Made by a program: the position numbers and the translations under genes. A DNA stretch of 64,000 nucleotides, from assembly GCA_964019335.1 (NCBI GenBank), contig OZ025663.1, positions 468,001 to 532,000 on the forward strand, read 5' to 3'. Source of the DNA: Diplonema japonicum (taxonomy: Eukaryota > Euglenozoa > Diplonemea > Diplonemida > Diplonemidae). Below, piece after piece: positions 1 through 11,115 of the stretch. Under the pieces are notes generated by a model. That model ran no database searches. It had not been told where the DNA came from and saw only the letters and a list, made by a program, of their open reading frames with translations. How positions within the stretch are numbered: position 1 is the stretch's first letter; each line of letters starts with the position of its first letter.

Positions 1-1211
1 TCCGCCAGACGTAACGAGCTGCTCGCATCACTTATGGCCGTCACAACTGGCGTCTGGGAACACGACCTTACTATCCCGTTCACGAAAAAGCTGCAATCCC
101 TCGGCATTGTTGACATCCTCATCAATGTGGTGTGTACCTTTCATTTGATTTCCCACCCTTTTTTTTCCCGTTTCGTATCTCATAACCCGCAGCTCACTAT
201 ACCGTCTCTCGCATCAGGTGCTGCTGAAGTACTAGGTGTTCTTGCTTCTGACCCCAGCGCACAGAAGGTACTCAAAAAAGGGGGGTAAATTGGGTTTTGA
301 TTTCATTTGCTTTCTACAGGATCTCCGGCAAATATTTCTCGGGGTCACACACCAGCAGAGGGTGGTGGCGTGGAAGAAGTTTATCAAAGCTACAATGGGC
401 GAGGGCAGCAAAGGCATTAGGGAATTGGTATGGTGCAAAAAAAAAAAAAAAAAAAAAAAAAAAAGCACACACTATTCAGGTCCAGGTGATCCTAACCAGT
501 ACGGACGACATGTGGGATGTGATGATGTATCTGCAGGCGCTGGAGGAACTGTCCGGTGATGGGTTTCTGCAGACAGATGCGGAAGGCGTGCGTAACTTCT
601 GCGACAGTTTGAACCTGTTGTTGCTGCCTTTGGGACGGGTGTTTAAGGAAGCGTTTGCGGGGAACATTGCAGCGATGGTGGTGAGTGAACTGGCAGGGTG
701 GGTGAAAGGTGTGTACAGGTTGGAATGGGCTCCCACGGTGGCATCCGTTTTACGGACGATGACATTGTTGCTGCGGGTGCCTTGCAGGGAAGCCGCCATG
801 GCCATGAAGAAGCTCCGAGTGTTTGAAAACCTTGTTGGGTTCATTCCTAAGAAGGACTGTCTTACCAGAGCTGCGGCGCTGTCTCTCAGCAGGGCTGTCT
901 GGTGGCGGGCCGATAGTAGCGCCTCCAGTCCTTCCTATCAAACCGAACTCCCTGACTCCTTAGACATGGGCTGCTACACTGCTAATGACAACGACATCCG
1001 CACTACCTTGCAACTCCCCGCAACAAAATTTCTTGTCAAGATAGGACTGAACAACGTGCTCCAAAACGTAATGAATGGAGAAAACACCCTTTGTGCCTCT
1101 ATGCACTCCAAGGTATTTGTGTGTCAAAAGAGGGCAGAGGGGGAAAAAAAAAAAAAAAACCTACAGCCCGGAGTCCGCTGCTTCTTCAATCTTCGTACGC
1201 ACTTCGAATAG
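1..1211 (+). CDS. 3' part of an intron-containing gene, helical-repeat-like protein, partial
   Basis: The gene enters from the left edge in frame 1 and ends at TAG 1209-1211. Five exons join in frame: 1-129, 193-267, 320-427, 480-1112 and 1167-1211, giving 329 residues. The four introns (130-192, 268-319, 428-479, 1113-1166) are 52-63 nt with GT-AG ends, and two carry long A runs. Splicing is needed because the intron frames hold stops or poly-lysine runs. The product is rich in leucine and alternates short amphipathic helices, as in ARM/HEAT-type proteins, but no family signature is clear. The fold is inferred and the function unknown. The true start lies outside the window. Confidence 0.7.
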
Positions 1212-1399
1212 ATTTTTTTATGTTTGCTCCCCTTAAGAAGCAAACGAAAGAATGAACGAATTTCTCTTTCCTGCGAGATTTTTTTTTTAGACCACATGAG
1301 AAAAACCCTTTCCAAAAAAGAAGAAAAGATGTCAATTGTTTAGCGTTGTGCACCCTATGTTCAGTTTTAGTATTTCTTCATTTTTTTTTTAAAAAAAAA

Positions 1400-1471
1400 G
1401 GGCTCAGCAGGGAATCGAACCCTGGACCTCTCGCACCCAAAGCGAGAATCATGCCACTAGACCACTAAGCC
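1400..1471 (-). tRNA. tRNA-Pro (anticodon UGG)
   Basis: On the minus strand the sequence folds as a cloverleaf. The acceptor GGCTTAG pairs with CTGAGCC, with one G-U. The anticodon stem CTCGC/GCGAG encloses the loop TTTGGGT, so the anticodon is TGG. The T arm contains the B-box GGTTCGATTCC. The discriminator is the base opposite position 1400. A run of nine T on the minus strand (1391-1399) follows directly as a pol III terminator. No intron is seen. Confidence 0.93.
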
Positions 1472-2002
1472 TTTGTTTTTTTTTTGCTAATAAATGAACC
1501 ACTGACGTGCGAAGCAAAGGCTGGGGGGGGGGGACAGAACAGGTGGACCAAGGGTCTCCCTGTATCTAACGAAAGGGGGAAAGGAATGTGATAACCTTGA
1601 AACTTCCGCTAAACTATCCATACGTACCGAGGACGGAGGTGGGGCCGGTTCGTGGGCTCCAGTGTTCGCGACTTCGCCCACCTCCGTGACCCCGGCAGCT
1701 CTCCAGCCCGCTTCCCAAGCCAGCACCCTTCGGGCGAACCTCCGGGTTTTTGAGGAGTGGGGTACCTCGTCCGTGCTCGCCCTCACGAGCGGCACACTGG
1801 CACGGAGGCATCCCCTTCAGCCAGCTTTGTTGGGCGGCGGAGCCTTAGAAAATTCAAAACAAAGGGAAATGATACGGGGGGATGTGTGAAGGGGCGGGGA
1901 AAGGTGAAGACAGAAGTTGGGGTGCACGACAGGGTAATAATGGGAAACACAGGGGGAGGGGGAGAGGGTTCACTAGTACTTTTTGGTTCACTTTTTTCTG
2001 TT

Positions 2003-2004
<2 letters not shown>
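1472..2004. other. intergenic flank of the retrotransposon, no gene seen
   Basis: Moderately GC-rich sequence without a supported gene; short frames on both strands show no motif. Around 1821-1875 it resembles 5546-5600 on the other side of the retrotransposon (both share a core like TTTGTTGGGC followed by GGAGCCT), so part of this stretch is probably an older repeat into which the retroelement inserted. Confidence 0.4.
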
Positions 2005-2039
<35 letters not shown>

Positions 2040-5000
2040 CTACGTCCTGCGATTGCGGTCAGCGGCTCGGCGGTCGTGAGAGTCTCAGATGAGGTCCATC
2101 CTCTTCAGGTAGGAGGCGGTTTCACTCACCCTCATTGTGAGCATCTCCTTCGTGGTCGTGGGGATGTCATCCCCGAAGATCTCTTCGCGGACCTTGTCTC
2201 CAGCTGGGCACCCGATCAGCAGATGGTGTCTGTCCTGGATCGAATGGCACGAGAGGCAACGTAAGTCATTCTGGACGGGTTTCGACAGGAAACCGCAAGT
2301 CAGGTGGCTCCTGCCCGTTCGCAGTCTCGTTATCTGTACCTCATCGTGTCTGCAGGACAGTTCCTTCAAGGGGAGGTACCTCGCGCCGATCTCCTCTCGG
2401 TACTTCTTGTCCCGACCCGTCTTCTCCCACGAGGCTGCCCAGTCGCGGTTCACCGACCTCTTGATGAGGCTCTTTGTGGTCATCAGGTCCGTCGGTCCGT
2501 CCGGTGTCGACTCCTTTGCGGCGCGTTTGGCGTGTCGGTCGGCTTGCTCGTTACCTGGTAGGCCGCAGTGTCCGGGAACGTACTGGATGATGGTGGAGAG
2601 GCCTTGGCGGTCAAGCGCGTCCAGCCATTTCCAAGCCAGCAGTTCCTCCTTCTGCCTCATCTCTCTGTGGCCCTGCATCAGTCTTCTGATCACCGACTGG
2701 GAGTCCGAGCACAGCAGCACTACTCCGGTCGTCACACCTTGTCTCCGGGTATGGTACAGTGTCAATTGCAGCCCCAGGTTCAGCGCTTTCAGTTCGCATC
2801 GGTAGGCCGAAGTCACTGCTCCTCCGCTCTTGCGAGCCTGCTTCGGTGTGTCAGACCCGATCCTTATCACAGCTGCCGAACCGCCGTTCCTGTGTCCGGT
2901 GACTGACCCGTCGGTGTAGACGATCACATCTGGGATGCCGTGCCTCCTGATCGATTCGAAGGCCGCTCGGAGTTTGAGACTTTTTTCGTCCTTCTTGTGT
3001 ACCTTGCGGACTAGGTCGGGGTGGAACAGGACTTTGGGTTGGACCCATGGAGGGAGCTGCAGGTCTGCGCTCTGAGTGACTGAGTGGTGTGGTAGGTCTT
3101 CGCGTTCCGGCATCCCGTGACTCTTCGCCAAGTCGAGCGCGGTGTTTCGCCAGCTTTTCCCGTACCACATCTGACCCCCGGATATCTTTGTTGCCTTCTC
3201 CGCTGTCGTCCCCGGTTGACGCTGTGCCTTCTCGTAGAGCACCAGGGTGACGTGTTCCAGCAAGGATTCAATCTCCCAGATGCCCGCCTCTGACCTGGTC
3301 ACCGTCGCGGAAGTCTTGTCGAAGCATCCCGTTATCAACCTCGCTGCTGTGTATTGTAGCGAGTCGAACTCGGCCAGAGCAGCATGTCCCACGAAGTTGC
3401 CGTAAGCACCGAGACAGTAGCGCAGAACCGGTTGGACGTACGTCAGGTACAGCGTCCTTAGGGTGTGCTTGCGGCAGCCCCACCTTGTTCCGGCGAGTTT
3501 GCGCAGCAGGCGAAGACGGCTGTTGATCTTTCCCTTCACCTTCTGCACATGCTCGTGGAAGTTCATGCTTTCGTCGAAGGTGACGCCAAGATATTTAGCC
3601 TCGCGTACCACCTTGACTTTCGCCCCACTCGAGGGGAAGCGGGCGTTGATGAGGTTTGCGAGACTGTCGTGCGAGTTCCAGAACTGTCCCTCTACCGGCA
3701 TGAACTCTGTCTTTTCCTGGGACAGTTTCATCGAGAACGTCTCGCACCATCGCTCCGTGAGGCTCACCGCGCGTTGCACCTTCTTGTTCAGCTCGGCAGG
3801 ACTCCCCGCCTCCAGCACTATCGCTATGTCGTCTGCGTACACTACCGCGTCGATTCCAGCCTTCCTGTACAACCTGGCCAGGTCGTTGACGTAGATGGAA
3901 AAGAGCTGCGGGGCCAGGATGGTGCCTTGGGGTACGCCCCCTGTCATTGTCTTCACGCAGCCGTGTTCCCCGTTCACACAGACGGAGGCTTTACGTTGGT
4001 CGAGGAAAGAGGTGATCCATTTCACGAGCTTGGGAGGGTATCCGTCGCCTATCAGCTTTGCGATCACTCCCTTGTGCCAGACTGTGTCGAAGGCTCCTTT
4101 GAAGTCGAACAGCAGGAGACCCCCCAGACCTTGGCTCAGTCTGACACTTTTGAGCTTTGAGGCGGCGTACAGCACGTTTTCCTCCGTGGACCTCCCTTTC
4201 CGGAAACCCGCCTGCGATGTGTGCAATTGCCTTACCCGTCCTGTGTCCTGCAGGAAGCACATCCTGTCCTTGACTATTCGCTCCAACGTCTTCACGATGT
4301 TTGACGTCAGCGCGATCGGCCTGTACGAGGCGGGTTCGGATTGGTCTTTGCCCTTTTTCATGAGGGGGATGATGGAAGACCGCCTCCATTCGGCAGGGAC
4401 GACACCGGTCTGGAGGGATGAGTTGTAGAGGAGGAGTTGAACTTCCCTGGCCACCGGTCCCAGGTACTTCAGCATTTCGTTGTAGATGCCGTCTGGGCCC
4501 GGAGCCTTGCCCTTCTTCAGCCTTCGCAGCACCGAGTCCAGCTCGTCCTTCGTTACCAGGGGGAAGTCGTTGTCTGTCCCGGGCTTCGCGTCCTTCTTGA
4601 TGGTGGTGATCACTTCCTCCGACTTGGCAGTCGTCCTTGGGGAGCAGGCCCTCGCGTAGTGTTCGACGAGTACACTGGCCTTCTCCCTGTCGGTGGTGGC
4701 GATACCGTTTCCTCGTCGGAGCGGGGCTATTGGTGGCTTCTCGCTGCGACCGTCGAATCTGCGGATGACCGAGAAGGCTTGCGTCAGGTTTCCGTCCTTG
4801 GACAACTTCTTGGTGTAGTCGCCCCAGGCAGCCTGCTTCCCGCTCGTTATCGCCCTGTCCAGCTCAGCCTCCATCGCCGCTAGACGTGCCAGGTCTTCGT
4901 CGTTCCCGTCGTGATCCTCGGACAACAGCTTCGCCTTCAGTGTGCTTCGTCGCCTTGCGAGTGCGTCAATCTCGTCGTTCCACCAAACCTTCCCTTTCTT

Positions 5001-5200
5001 CTGTCCTTTCCTGGGGACGCACGATTCGGTTGCCGATAGAAGAAGTGTGCGAAACTCAGCGTTTAGCCTTATCGGGTCTCTGGCCCTGAGCAGCCTGCTG
5101 CACTTTTCTTCCATCGTCTCCCTGTACGCGCTCCTTGCCTCCTTCCCCCAAGAGTAGAGTACTCTTCTGGTCGGTTGGCTGACTCCCCCTCTCAGACTGA
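2005..5200 (-). mobile_element. non-LTR (LINE-type) retrotransposon, 5'-truncated, with poly-A tail
   Basis: The element reads on the minus strand. Its 3' end is marked by 35 T on the plus strand (2005-2039), a poly-A tail on the element strand, about 45 nt after the ORF stop. It carries RT, RNase H and a C-terminal zinc knuckle, the order of RNase-H-bearing LINE clades such as I or ingi. No apurinic-type endonuclease is visible upstream, so the copy appears 5'-truncated, as target-primed reverse transcription often leaves. The left edge of homology near 5180-5200 is approximate. No target-site duplication was found by eye. Confidence 0.85.
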
Positions 5201-5390
5201 AAGAATTTTTTTTTGCAATAATAATAATAATTATTCCACTACCAGGCGGGGGGGGATGGGGGGCGGAGAAAGTTGAAACCATAAAAATTGGGAAGGGAAG
5301 GTTAAAACAGTCTCTCTTACTGAGCCATATCGGGGGGGACCTCTTGCTCGTTTGCTCGACCTCTTGTATATTTTCCTGGGCCCCCGACAT
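2085..5390 (-). CDS. reverse transcriptase / RNase H polyprotein of a LINE-type element
   Basis: The open frame is 1101 codons. Roughly the first 70 residues (low complexity, Pro/Ile-rich) probably come from flanking DNA; element homology begins near residue 70. The RT domain spans about residues 230-570, with FRKGRST, the FDFKGAFDTVWH block (first catalytic Asp), GGVPQGTILAP, and YADD at 518-521. RNase H follows at about 820-960, with YTDGS (825-829), CELKAL, SDSQSV and the GNEQADRHA block, so its acidic residues are present. A C-terminal CLSC...HHLLIGC zinc knuckle is typical of LINE ORF2. About 1030 codons without a break suggest a recent insertion. Upstream endonuclease and ORF1 are missing here, so this copy is unlikely to be autonomous. 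Confidence 0.9.
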   Translation of the reverse strand: MSGAQENIQEVEQTSKRSPPIWLSKRDCFNLPFPIFMVSTFSAPHPPPPGSGIIIIIIAKKNSFSLRGGVSQPTRRVLYSWGKEARSAYRETMEEKCSRLLRARDPIRLNAEFRTLLLSATESCVPRKGQKKGKVWWNDEIDALARRRSTLKAKLLSEDHDGNDEDLARLAAMEAELDRAITSGKQAAWGDYTKKLSKDGNLTQAFSVIRRFDGRSEKPPIAPLRRGNGIATTDREKASVLVEHYARACSPRTTAKSEEVITTIKKDAKPGTDNDFPLVTKDELDSVLRRLKKGKAPGPDGIYNEMLKYLGPVAREVQLLLYNSSLQTGVVPAEWRRSSIIPLMKKGKDQSEPASYRPIALTSNIVKTLERIVKDRMCFLQDTGRVRQLHTSQAGFRKGRSTEENVLYAASKLKSVRLSQGLGGLLLFDFKGAFDTVWHKGVIAKLIGDGYPPKLVKWITSFLDQRKASVCVNGEHGCVKTMTGGVPQGTILAPQLFSIYVNDLARLYRKAGIDAVVYADDIAIVLEAGSPAELNKKVQRAVSLTERWCETFSMKLSQEKTEFMPVEGQFWNSHDSLANLINARFPSSGAKVKVVREAKYLGVTFDESMNFHEHVQKVKGKINSRLRLLRKLAGTRWGCRKHTLRTLYLTYVQPVLRYCLGAYGNFVGHAALAEFDSLQYTAARLITGCFDKTSATVTRSEAGIWEIESLLEHVTLVLYEKAQRQPGTTAEKATKISGGQMWYGKSWRNTALDLAKSHGMPEREDLPHHSVTQSADLQLPPWVQPKVLFHPDLVRKVHKKDEKSLKLRAAFESIRRHGIPDVIVYTDGSVTGHRNGGSAAVIRIGSDTPKQARKSGGAVTSAYRCELKALNLGLQLTLYHTRRQGVTTGVVLLCSDSQSVIRRLMQGHREMRQKEELLAWKWLDALDRQGLSTIIQYVPGHCGLPGNEQADRHAKRAAKESTPDGPTDLMTTKSLIKRSVNRDWAASWEKTGRDKKYREEIGARYLPLKELSCRHDEVQITRLRTGRSHLTCGFLSKPVQNDLRCLSCHSIQDRHHLLIGCPAGDKVREEIFGDDIPTTTKEMLTMRVSETASYLKRMDLI
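5207..5360. repeat. (TAA)n-CCACTACCAGGCGGG dispersed repeat, copy 1
   Basis: A TAA-type microsatellite (5217-5236) is followed by ATTCCACTACCAGGCGGG and, about 80-100 bases on, CTCTTACTGAGCCAT. The same order recurs at 7008-7170, and a shorter related piece (T run, GCAATAATAACCACT) occurs near 6531-6556. This looks like a short dispersed element with a TAA tail, for example a SINE or a LINE end, but its limits are unclear. Confidence 0.5.
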
Positions 5391-7007
5391 CCACCTTTCT
5401 TATTTTTTCCCCATTCCCCCGCCACGCAGCTCTTGGGCCTCGAAGGCTTCGGCTGTCACCAAATAAAGACAACCCCAAATATTAAAGGACGGCGATGAGA
5501 TCCCTAATTTTGATTTATCCAGCCACAGGGACCCCACCATCTGCTGGTTTTGTTGGGCTGTGGGAGCCTAAAATATAAATTTGAAAAGGAAATGTAAAAG
5601 GAAAAGTCAAGTTCAGAACTCAACTTCCACAAAGAAGGGAGGAATGCATAACTAGAAAAGGAGCCTGGTAGGGAAAATAAAAAGAAAGGGAAACCAATGG
5701 GGGAGGGGGAAAAAAGAATTACTGGTTACTATTTCTAAAAAAAAAAACCCCCCTTCTCAGCTGCGAAAGATGTTTTTCCAACGAGACTCCCTATCGCGTA
5801 ATGACGCGGGCGCACCAGGTAGGCCGGCGAGTGCTGTGGAGTCAATCGTCAGCGGGGAGGAAGAGGTTGTGAGAGGCGAAGTAGAGGAGGGGGACACGTT
5901 GGCAGATAACCCACCGGCCTTGGGCTTTCCCCGTGTGCGACAGGTCACACAATGGTGTTCCTTACACCCCTATGCGGTTCTGCCTGCCTACCCACCAGAA
6001 GTCGGACCTTCACCGAGAGACTGTGTCACACAATGGACTTACATCCCTTGAGGTGGTCCACCGTACTTGACGCCTCCGCTCCGATTCTCTCTCCGCGGGA
6101 ACCCAGCCTACAACTCTGGTGGCTGGAGGACCCACTTTGAAATCGAACCCCTCACGTGGAAAACACTGTTGCGCACTCTGGACATTTTGCATTAATCTTG
6201 TTTTCTGTCGGCAAACAGTGCTCCCCACGCTCAGGCCACTTCGCTCGGGCGTTCAGGTCAGCTTCCCCAGGAAAACCATCAAACGGCGTCTCCGGATCCG
6301 GTCCTCGTTCTGGCGTGCAGGAGGCTTCCCCAGGGGATGCCATCCAACACGGCGCTCCGGCTCCGGCCCTCGGCCGCCCAACGCAACACCGTTCCCCTGC
6401 TCCTCCTCTCGAGCTGCCTCTCAGCCGCGCAACCTTCACCACCTGCGCGTTGCCCAGGGACCACCACCGTGGGCAGCCACCACACACACCGCGTTCGTCT
6501 ACATGTTCATGTGTGTGTGTAATCGGACCCCTAATTTTTTTTTGCAATAATAACCACTGGGGGAAACTGGGGGGGTGGGGGGTGTGTTCCAGTCTTTTGT
6601 CTGGAGGAACCAAGAGGGCCACCACTTGGGTTGGACCATCCCTCTGGCTCTCCGTTCCCCTTGCGTGGGACAGCCGACTTGGCTGATTACATGTGGGGCG
6701 AACCCCTCGAGATTCAACGCAGAAGACCTCGAGCTGCGCCTGCGCCCTCCCGGCCATCCGTGACCATCTCTTGGGAGGCGTTCTTTGGCCCGTTTTGAGT
6801 GTGTGTGTGTGTGTGTGGGGGGGGAGAGAGAGTTTGGGAAATGGAAAAGGTAAAAGGGAAAAAGGGGGGGGTCTATTTTGGGCTCATGTTCACCCTTGAG
6901 CAGCGTTGGTCGGGGGGAGGATCCTACACTCGGACCATGTTAAGAGCCCGGAGGCCTCGATGAAGGCGCAGACCTCGGCGGAGAAGCCTTTGTTTTTTTT
7001 TTGAAGG
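5391..7007. other. gene-free zone, diverged repeat and transposon remnants
   Basis: No host gene is supported. Frames on both strands are short and mutually shadowing. 5546-5600 resembles 1821-1875. On the minus strand 6152-6757 is open for 201 codons and contains a CPEC pair and proline/glycine-rich repeats, conceivably a relic of a LINE ORF1, but there is no firm signature. A GT dinucleotide run lies at 6800-6818. Confidence 0.4.
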
Positions 7008-7190
7008 GGTAATAATAATAATAAATATTCCACTACCAGGCGGGAGGATCGATAGGAAGTAGAGAAAACAATTCAAGGGAAAGGGATATCACTTCCAACC
7101 AAGAGTAGTGTTCGAAGGTGACTCGTGAAAAGCAATCTCTGTTACTGAGCCATTGGTCGAGGGGTCCTGGTCCGCTGCTCCCTGTAGCAC
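7008..7190. repeat. (TAA)n-CCACTACCAGGCGGG dispersed repeat, copy 2
   Basis: The segment repeats the order of 5207-5360: T run, TAA units, TATTCCACTACCAGGCGGG, a diverged stretch, then TCTGTTACTGAGCCATTGG. Direction is the same as copy 1. Identity is high only at the two ends. Confidence 0.5.
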
Positions 7191-8304
7191 ATTACTTGGA
7201 CCCCTCACCACGCTCTTTTCATAATATAATAAAACCGATCTATTTTCACTCCCAGTTACCTTGAAATTATGCCCAGGAGTGAAATAATGTTCGAGCATGA
7301 AATAATGTAACATTGTTTCACCCCTGGGCCTAATTTCACCTAGGTTTAGGGCAAGGTACAAGATCAACGCCATCATCCAACGAAACTTCGGTCTACCGAC
7401 AGTCCGTAATATTCCAGAAATTATTCTGGGCTGTATCTGTCTTGGTGGACTTTTGTTCTTTTTTTTTTTTCTTCCCCCTTCCTCGACCACTTCTTCCCCC
7501 CTGCACCTGTGATCCCCCTGGGCTCCAGAGGGTCGGCCCTTTATCGCCGGCAGGACTCCTGCCGTGGCGCCGTTCACCTTGATGCAGGTGTGGTGGGGGG
7601 GGGGGGGGGGGGGGTGTGCGGTGGAGGAAAGACGCGTCTTCCGTCTTCAGAATGATGACTTTCTCGGTCTGCTCTGAGACCGTTGCTGTGAGAATCGCAG
7701 CCTTCCCTTCCAACCCCTTCGGCAGCGGACCGGTGATCCAGTTGCCCTTCCGCACCAATAGGTGCCACCAGGGGAAGCAACACCTGGGAAGGGGAAAAGT
7801 GAAGGGAAGCATGGAAATTGGGAGGGCAAAGACCAGTTCTTCCGCAAGCAGACAGTTCTCTAGCTTCGCCAGCTGCTAACGTTATCAAATTGATATTTTA
7901 AAATACCCAGTATCAAATACCATAACGCAAAAAAGGGCCCATAATCTTGTTACGTACCCGTTATTTTAACGATATCGAATTAAATAACGTTATTTTATTC
8001 TGTATTCTCTAGGCACGTAGGTGTATCCCCCGCGCCGCTCCGTCGTCCTGACCATACAGCCGTCGTTTTTGCTTCTTGTCATCAGGCGTGTCAAACCGAG
8101 ATGATGGTGACGACGCCTGGCGTTTCTCTTAGAGAACACTCTCATCGCAATGTAGTCATCCTACCTGGCCTTTTTGAAGTCGCGGCCGTCGCCTGCATCG
8201 TTCCCGCAAGGATTCCGGGATGACTGGCTGGTCGGTGTAATGATATTGCACTAACAATGTGGGGGGGCAGAACTACCTAACCTTCATTCACAGTAGGGAG
8301 GGAG
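7191..8304. other. intergenic region upstream of the SAM/WW gene
   Basis: No supported gene. It holds several GAAATAATG-type words (7260-7345) like those in the repeat family at 40052, 55078 and 58943, a G run at about 7594-7613, and an AT-rich stretch at 7880-8010. The last 250 bases would contain the promoter and 5' leader of the following gene; no specific element is recognisable. Confidence 0.35.
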
Positions 8305-10568
8305 ATGGCTGACCCATACCACCTCGTTGCGCAGGATGCAATGGAGCCCCCGGAGCTCCCCGATGTGGGTGTGAAAGTCCCTGGGTATGTATTTTCCATC
8401 TTGTTTTTGAATAATTCTACAGATTTCAACTACCCCCTGATGACTGGCAAGCTGAGCTCCCCCCAGGCTGCACACCAGGAGAACCAGGGAGGGCAGCGCC
8501 TGCAGCCGCTGTCCCCGCCCCAGCACCTACACCCGTTCCTGATCCCGTTCCTGAACCCGCTCCTGCTCCTGTTGCTGCTCCTACTCCTGCTCCTGCTCCT
8601 CCCAAACCGGCACCAGCTTTAGTTCGTACTCCAGCAGATGCGCCTAAGCCTGCTGTCGACATTGAAAAATTGAAGAGAGATGAAGAAGCAAAGCGAAAAG
8701 AAGCAGAAGCAAAGAAAGAGCAAGACGCTAAAAAGGCGGAAGAGGCAAAGAGAAGGGCAGAGGAAGATGCGAAAAAAGCAGAGGCCGAAAAGAAAAAGAA
8801 GGAAGAAGAAAACAAAAAAGCTGCAGAAGCCAAAAAAGCCGAGGAGGAAAAGCAAAAAGAAGAAGCAGAAAAACGAGCGGAACAAGCAAGGAAGAAATCG
8901 CCGGAGGCAGCGCCTGCTCCGCCGCCAGTGCCTGCGGCCGCGGTTCCAGTGCGAGAGCCAGTGTCGCCGCTAGCAGGGCTGTCGCCGCAACCAACGTCTC
9001 CTGTGCAGCAAATGCCGACGCAAATGGCTTCGTATTCATTCATGCCGCCTCAGTACCCCTCCAGCCCTACAAGTAGCCCAATGGTGCCTTTTGATTCCGT
9101 TGCTTCGTCTCTGCGAGGTGAGATCGAACGGGTATGCAAGTGAACAATGGGAAATCATAATCAGGCCGAGCGTCGCCTCGAGGACACAAACCGGGCTGCC
9201 TCAGATGACCGCCGAGGCTTTCAAGCGCAGATCGACACCTTGCACGAAGAGCTCAAAAGGGAACGAGACGCCAGGATGGCCCTCCAAACACAAGAACTTA
9301 GCAAAGGGTTTGAGAGTAAAATACATGAAATGGAAAGCACAAAGAAACTTCTAGAGCAACAAGTATGAGTAGAGGGAAGAGGAAGAAAAAAAATAAAATA
9401 AAAACAGTTCAAAGAGCAGATCGAGTTCAACAAGACGCTTCAGAACAAGCTTCTCGAAAAAGAAACAAAGATGAACGAAAAACTCGATGAAATAAAAACC
9501 CGGCAAGCAGAAGAAGCAAACAAGAACATGATGAGGAGTTTCAAGAAGGACATTGAGGAGGAAGGGAAGTCGGCCGCGACCGTCGCGCTGGAGAAATCGG
9601 AAATCATGAAACAGGAGTTCGAGTTGAACCTTAAAAGAGAGAAGGAATCATACCTGTACAGAGAACTGCTGTTGAGCCAACGGGTAGAAATGCAGCACAA
9701 GTCAGCGGTGATTGATTTACTCCGAAAAGAACAAATGGAGAGGGAATGGGAAGAAGGCCAACAATGGGACCACTACGTGATGCTGAAGAAAGATGAGACA
9801 AAGGCAAGGGGAGAGGTCGGGAGAACAGCAGAGAAAAGGCGGCAACTTGTTGGAGGGTTACAAGAGGTTCAGCCATTCAGTGTGAGGGCGAAGGCGCGGC
9901 AGAGTCTTCATTCTGCTGGGAGCCGGACCACCGATGGTGCGTACACGACAAAGAGTTTCCAGAAGGTGTTTAAAGTATTGGAGGAGATTGATCTCGTGAA
10001 GTACGCACCTGTGTTTGCGGCGAATGAGTTTGACATCAACTGCCTGATGGACATCACTGAAGAGGACCTCGACGCGCTGGGCATCACAACGTTTGGTGCG
10101 AGGAAACGTTTGCTTGCGGGGGCCGAAAAACTCCGGTCTCAGCTCGAACCCGCTTCAACAGAACCTTTTTCCATGGCCAGCATGGACCCATCAAAAGCCG
10201 TGGAAGAAACGGTGACCAACGAGTGGGCAAAGGAAAGAATGAAGCATCTCCACAGCGCAAAAGACACGAATTCCTATAACGAGCTGCTTGCATGGGATGA
10301 AGCATGGAGAGACGCAACGAACCTAGACGCAGCCAACGTCCCTTGCGGCACGCCAGGTGGCCACAAGGCCGAGCTCCTCCTGAAGAGGATCTCGGGAGCT
10401 CCGCCACATCCGATGCAATCTTCTCTCACAGCCTCACCTGCTGCTGCGTTGCCTCCTCCACCTCCACCTCCTCCACAATGGATCACATATCACACACATG
10501 AAGGCATTCCTTACTACTTCAGCCCTACCTTGAACGAGACTACATGGACACTGCCTTCGGGTGCGTGA
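8305..10568 (+). CDS. coiled-coil protein with SAM and WW domains
   Basis: Four exons (8305-8384, 8423-9131, 9165-9362, 9408-10568) join in frame to 715 residues. The introns are 38, 33 and 45 nt, all starting GTATG. The order is a short N-terminus, a Pro/Ala-rich linker (about 45-95), a long Lys/Glu/Ala helix (about 110-190) likely to form a single alpha-helix or coiled coil, a Pro/Ser linker, a second coiled coil (about 255-480), a SAM domain (about 513-573, with EEDLDALGI), and a C-terminal WW domain with tryptophans W687 and W709 and an aromatic YYF between them. SAM domains oligomerise and WW domains bind proline motifs, so this is probably a cytoplasmic or cytoskeletal scaffold. The next gene also begins with a SAM domain. 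ATG 8305 is the first in-frame start. Domain calls are firm; the role is inferred. Confidence 0.85.
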
Positions 10569-11115
10569 TGCGCGTGGGATGTACTGTATTTTTTTTTTAA
10601 GGGGTGAATTGTTGTTAGCATTTCGCTCCAGTGGTTTTCTTTTTTTTCCCCCTCTTGCGTATTTCTGTCAGAGCTATGCTGTTATATTAACCTCTGGGGG
10701 GGAAAGTCTTCCTCCCCTTTCCCCATCGTCTCCCTTTCTGGTTCTTTCCAAAGGAGTATTTTTTTTATTGGTTCATTGTGTCTCTCCCCCCTCTTTTTTT
10801 TCTTTGTACAGTGAAACCTATCATGACAATACGCAGAGGGTTTCAAAGGAGGGCTCTTACCCCCCAGTCTCCTGCCTGTGTAGGGTTGTGTTTTTTTGTT
10901 TTTCTCCCCCCCCCCCTTTGAAAGACGGAGGGTGCTTGAAAATATTAAAAAAAGAATGCCTCAAATATGTTCCCCTTCCCAGCCACACTTGTATCCTCCC
11001 CCCCCTTTTTTTTACCCGTATACACCCTTCCCTTTATATGTCCCCGCACCACTATGTACTCTTTTTTTTCTTCTTTTTTTTCTTCCCCCACGACACCCAA
11101 GGCAGGGACGCCCAC
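10569..11115. other. pyrimidine-rich intergenic region ending in AG
   Basis: T/C-rich throughout. It stays open in the frame of the next gene, but composition argues against coding. A long pyrimidine tract (about 11059-11086) is followed by AAGGCAG at 11099-11105, ten bases before the ATG. This is the expected layout of a splice acceptor, either for a 5' UTR intron or for spliced-leader addition. Confidence 0.45.

Noticed and set aside
297-479. Continuous reading of the first gene through 428-479
   Set aside because: The stretch is poly-lysine from an A run and has clean GT-AG ends; removing it joins good coding sequence in frame.
5391-6757. Endonuclease or ORF1 of the LINE upstream of the RT
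   Set aside because: No endonuclease motifs were found in any minus-strand frame; the CPEC pair alone is too weak.
10561-11115. N-terminal extension of the SAM-PDZ-PSP1 frame
   Set aside because: It is open only because T/C-rich DNA lacks stops, reads as Phe/Pro/Ser-rich, and ends in a pyrimidine tract plus AG just before a good ATG.
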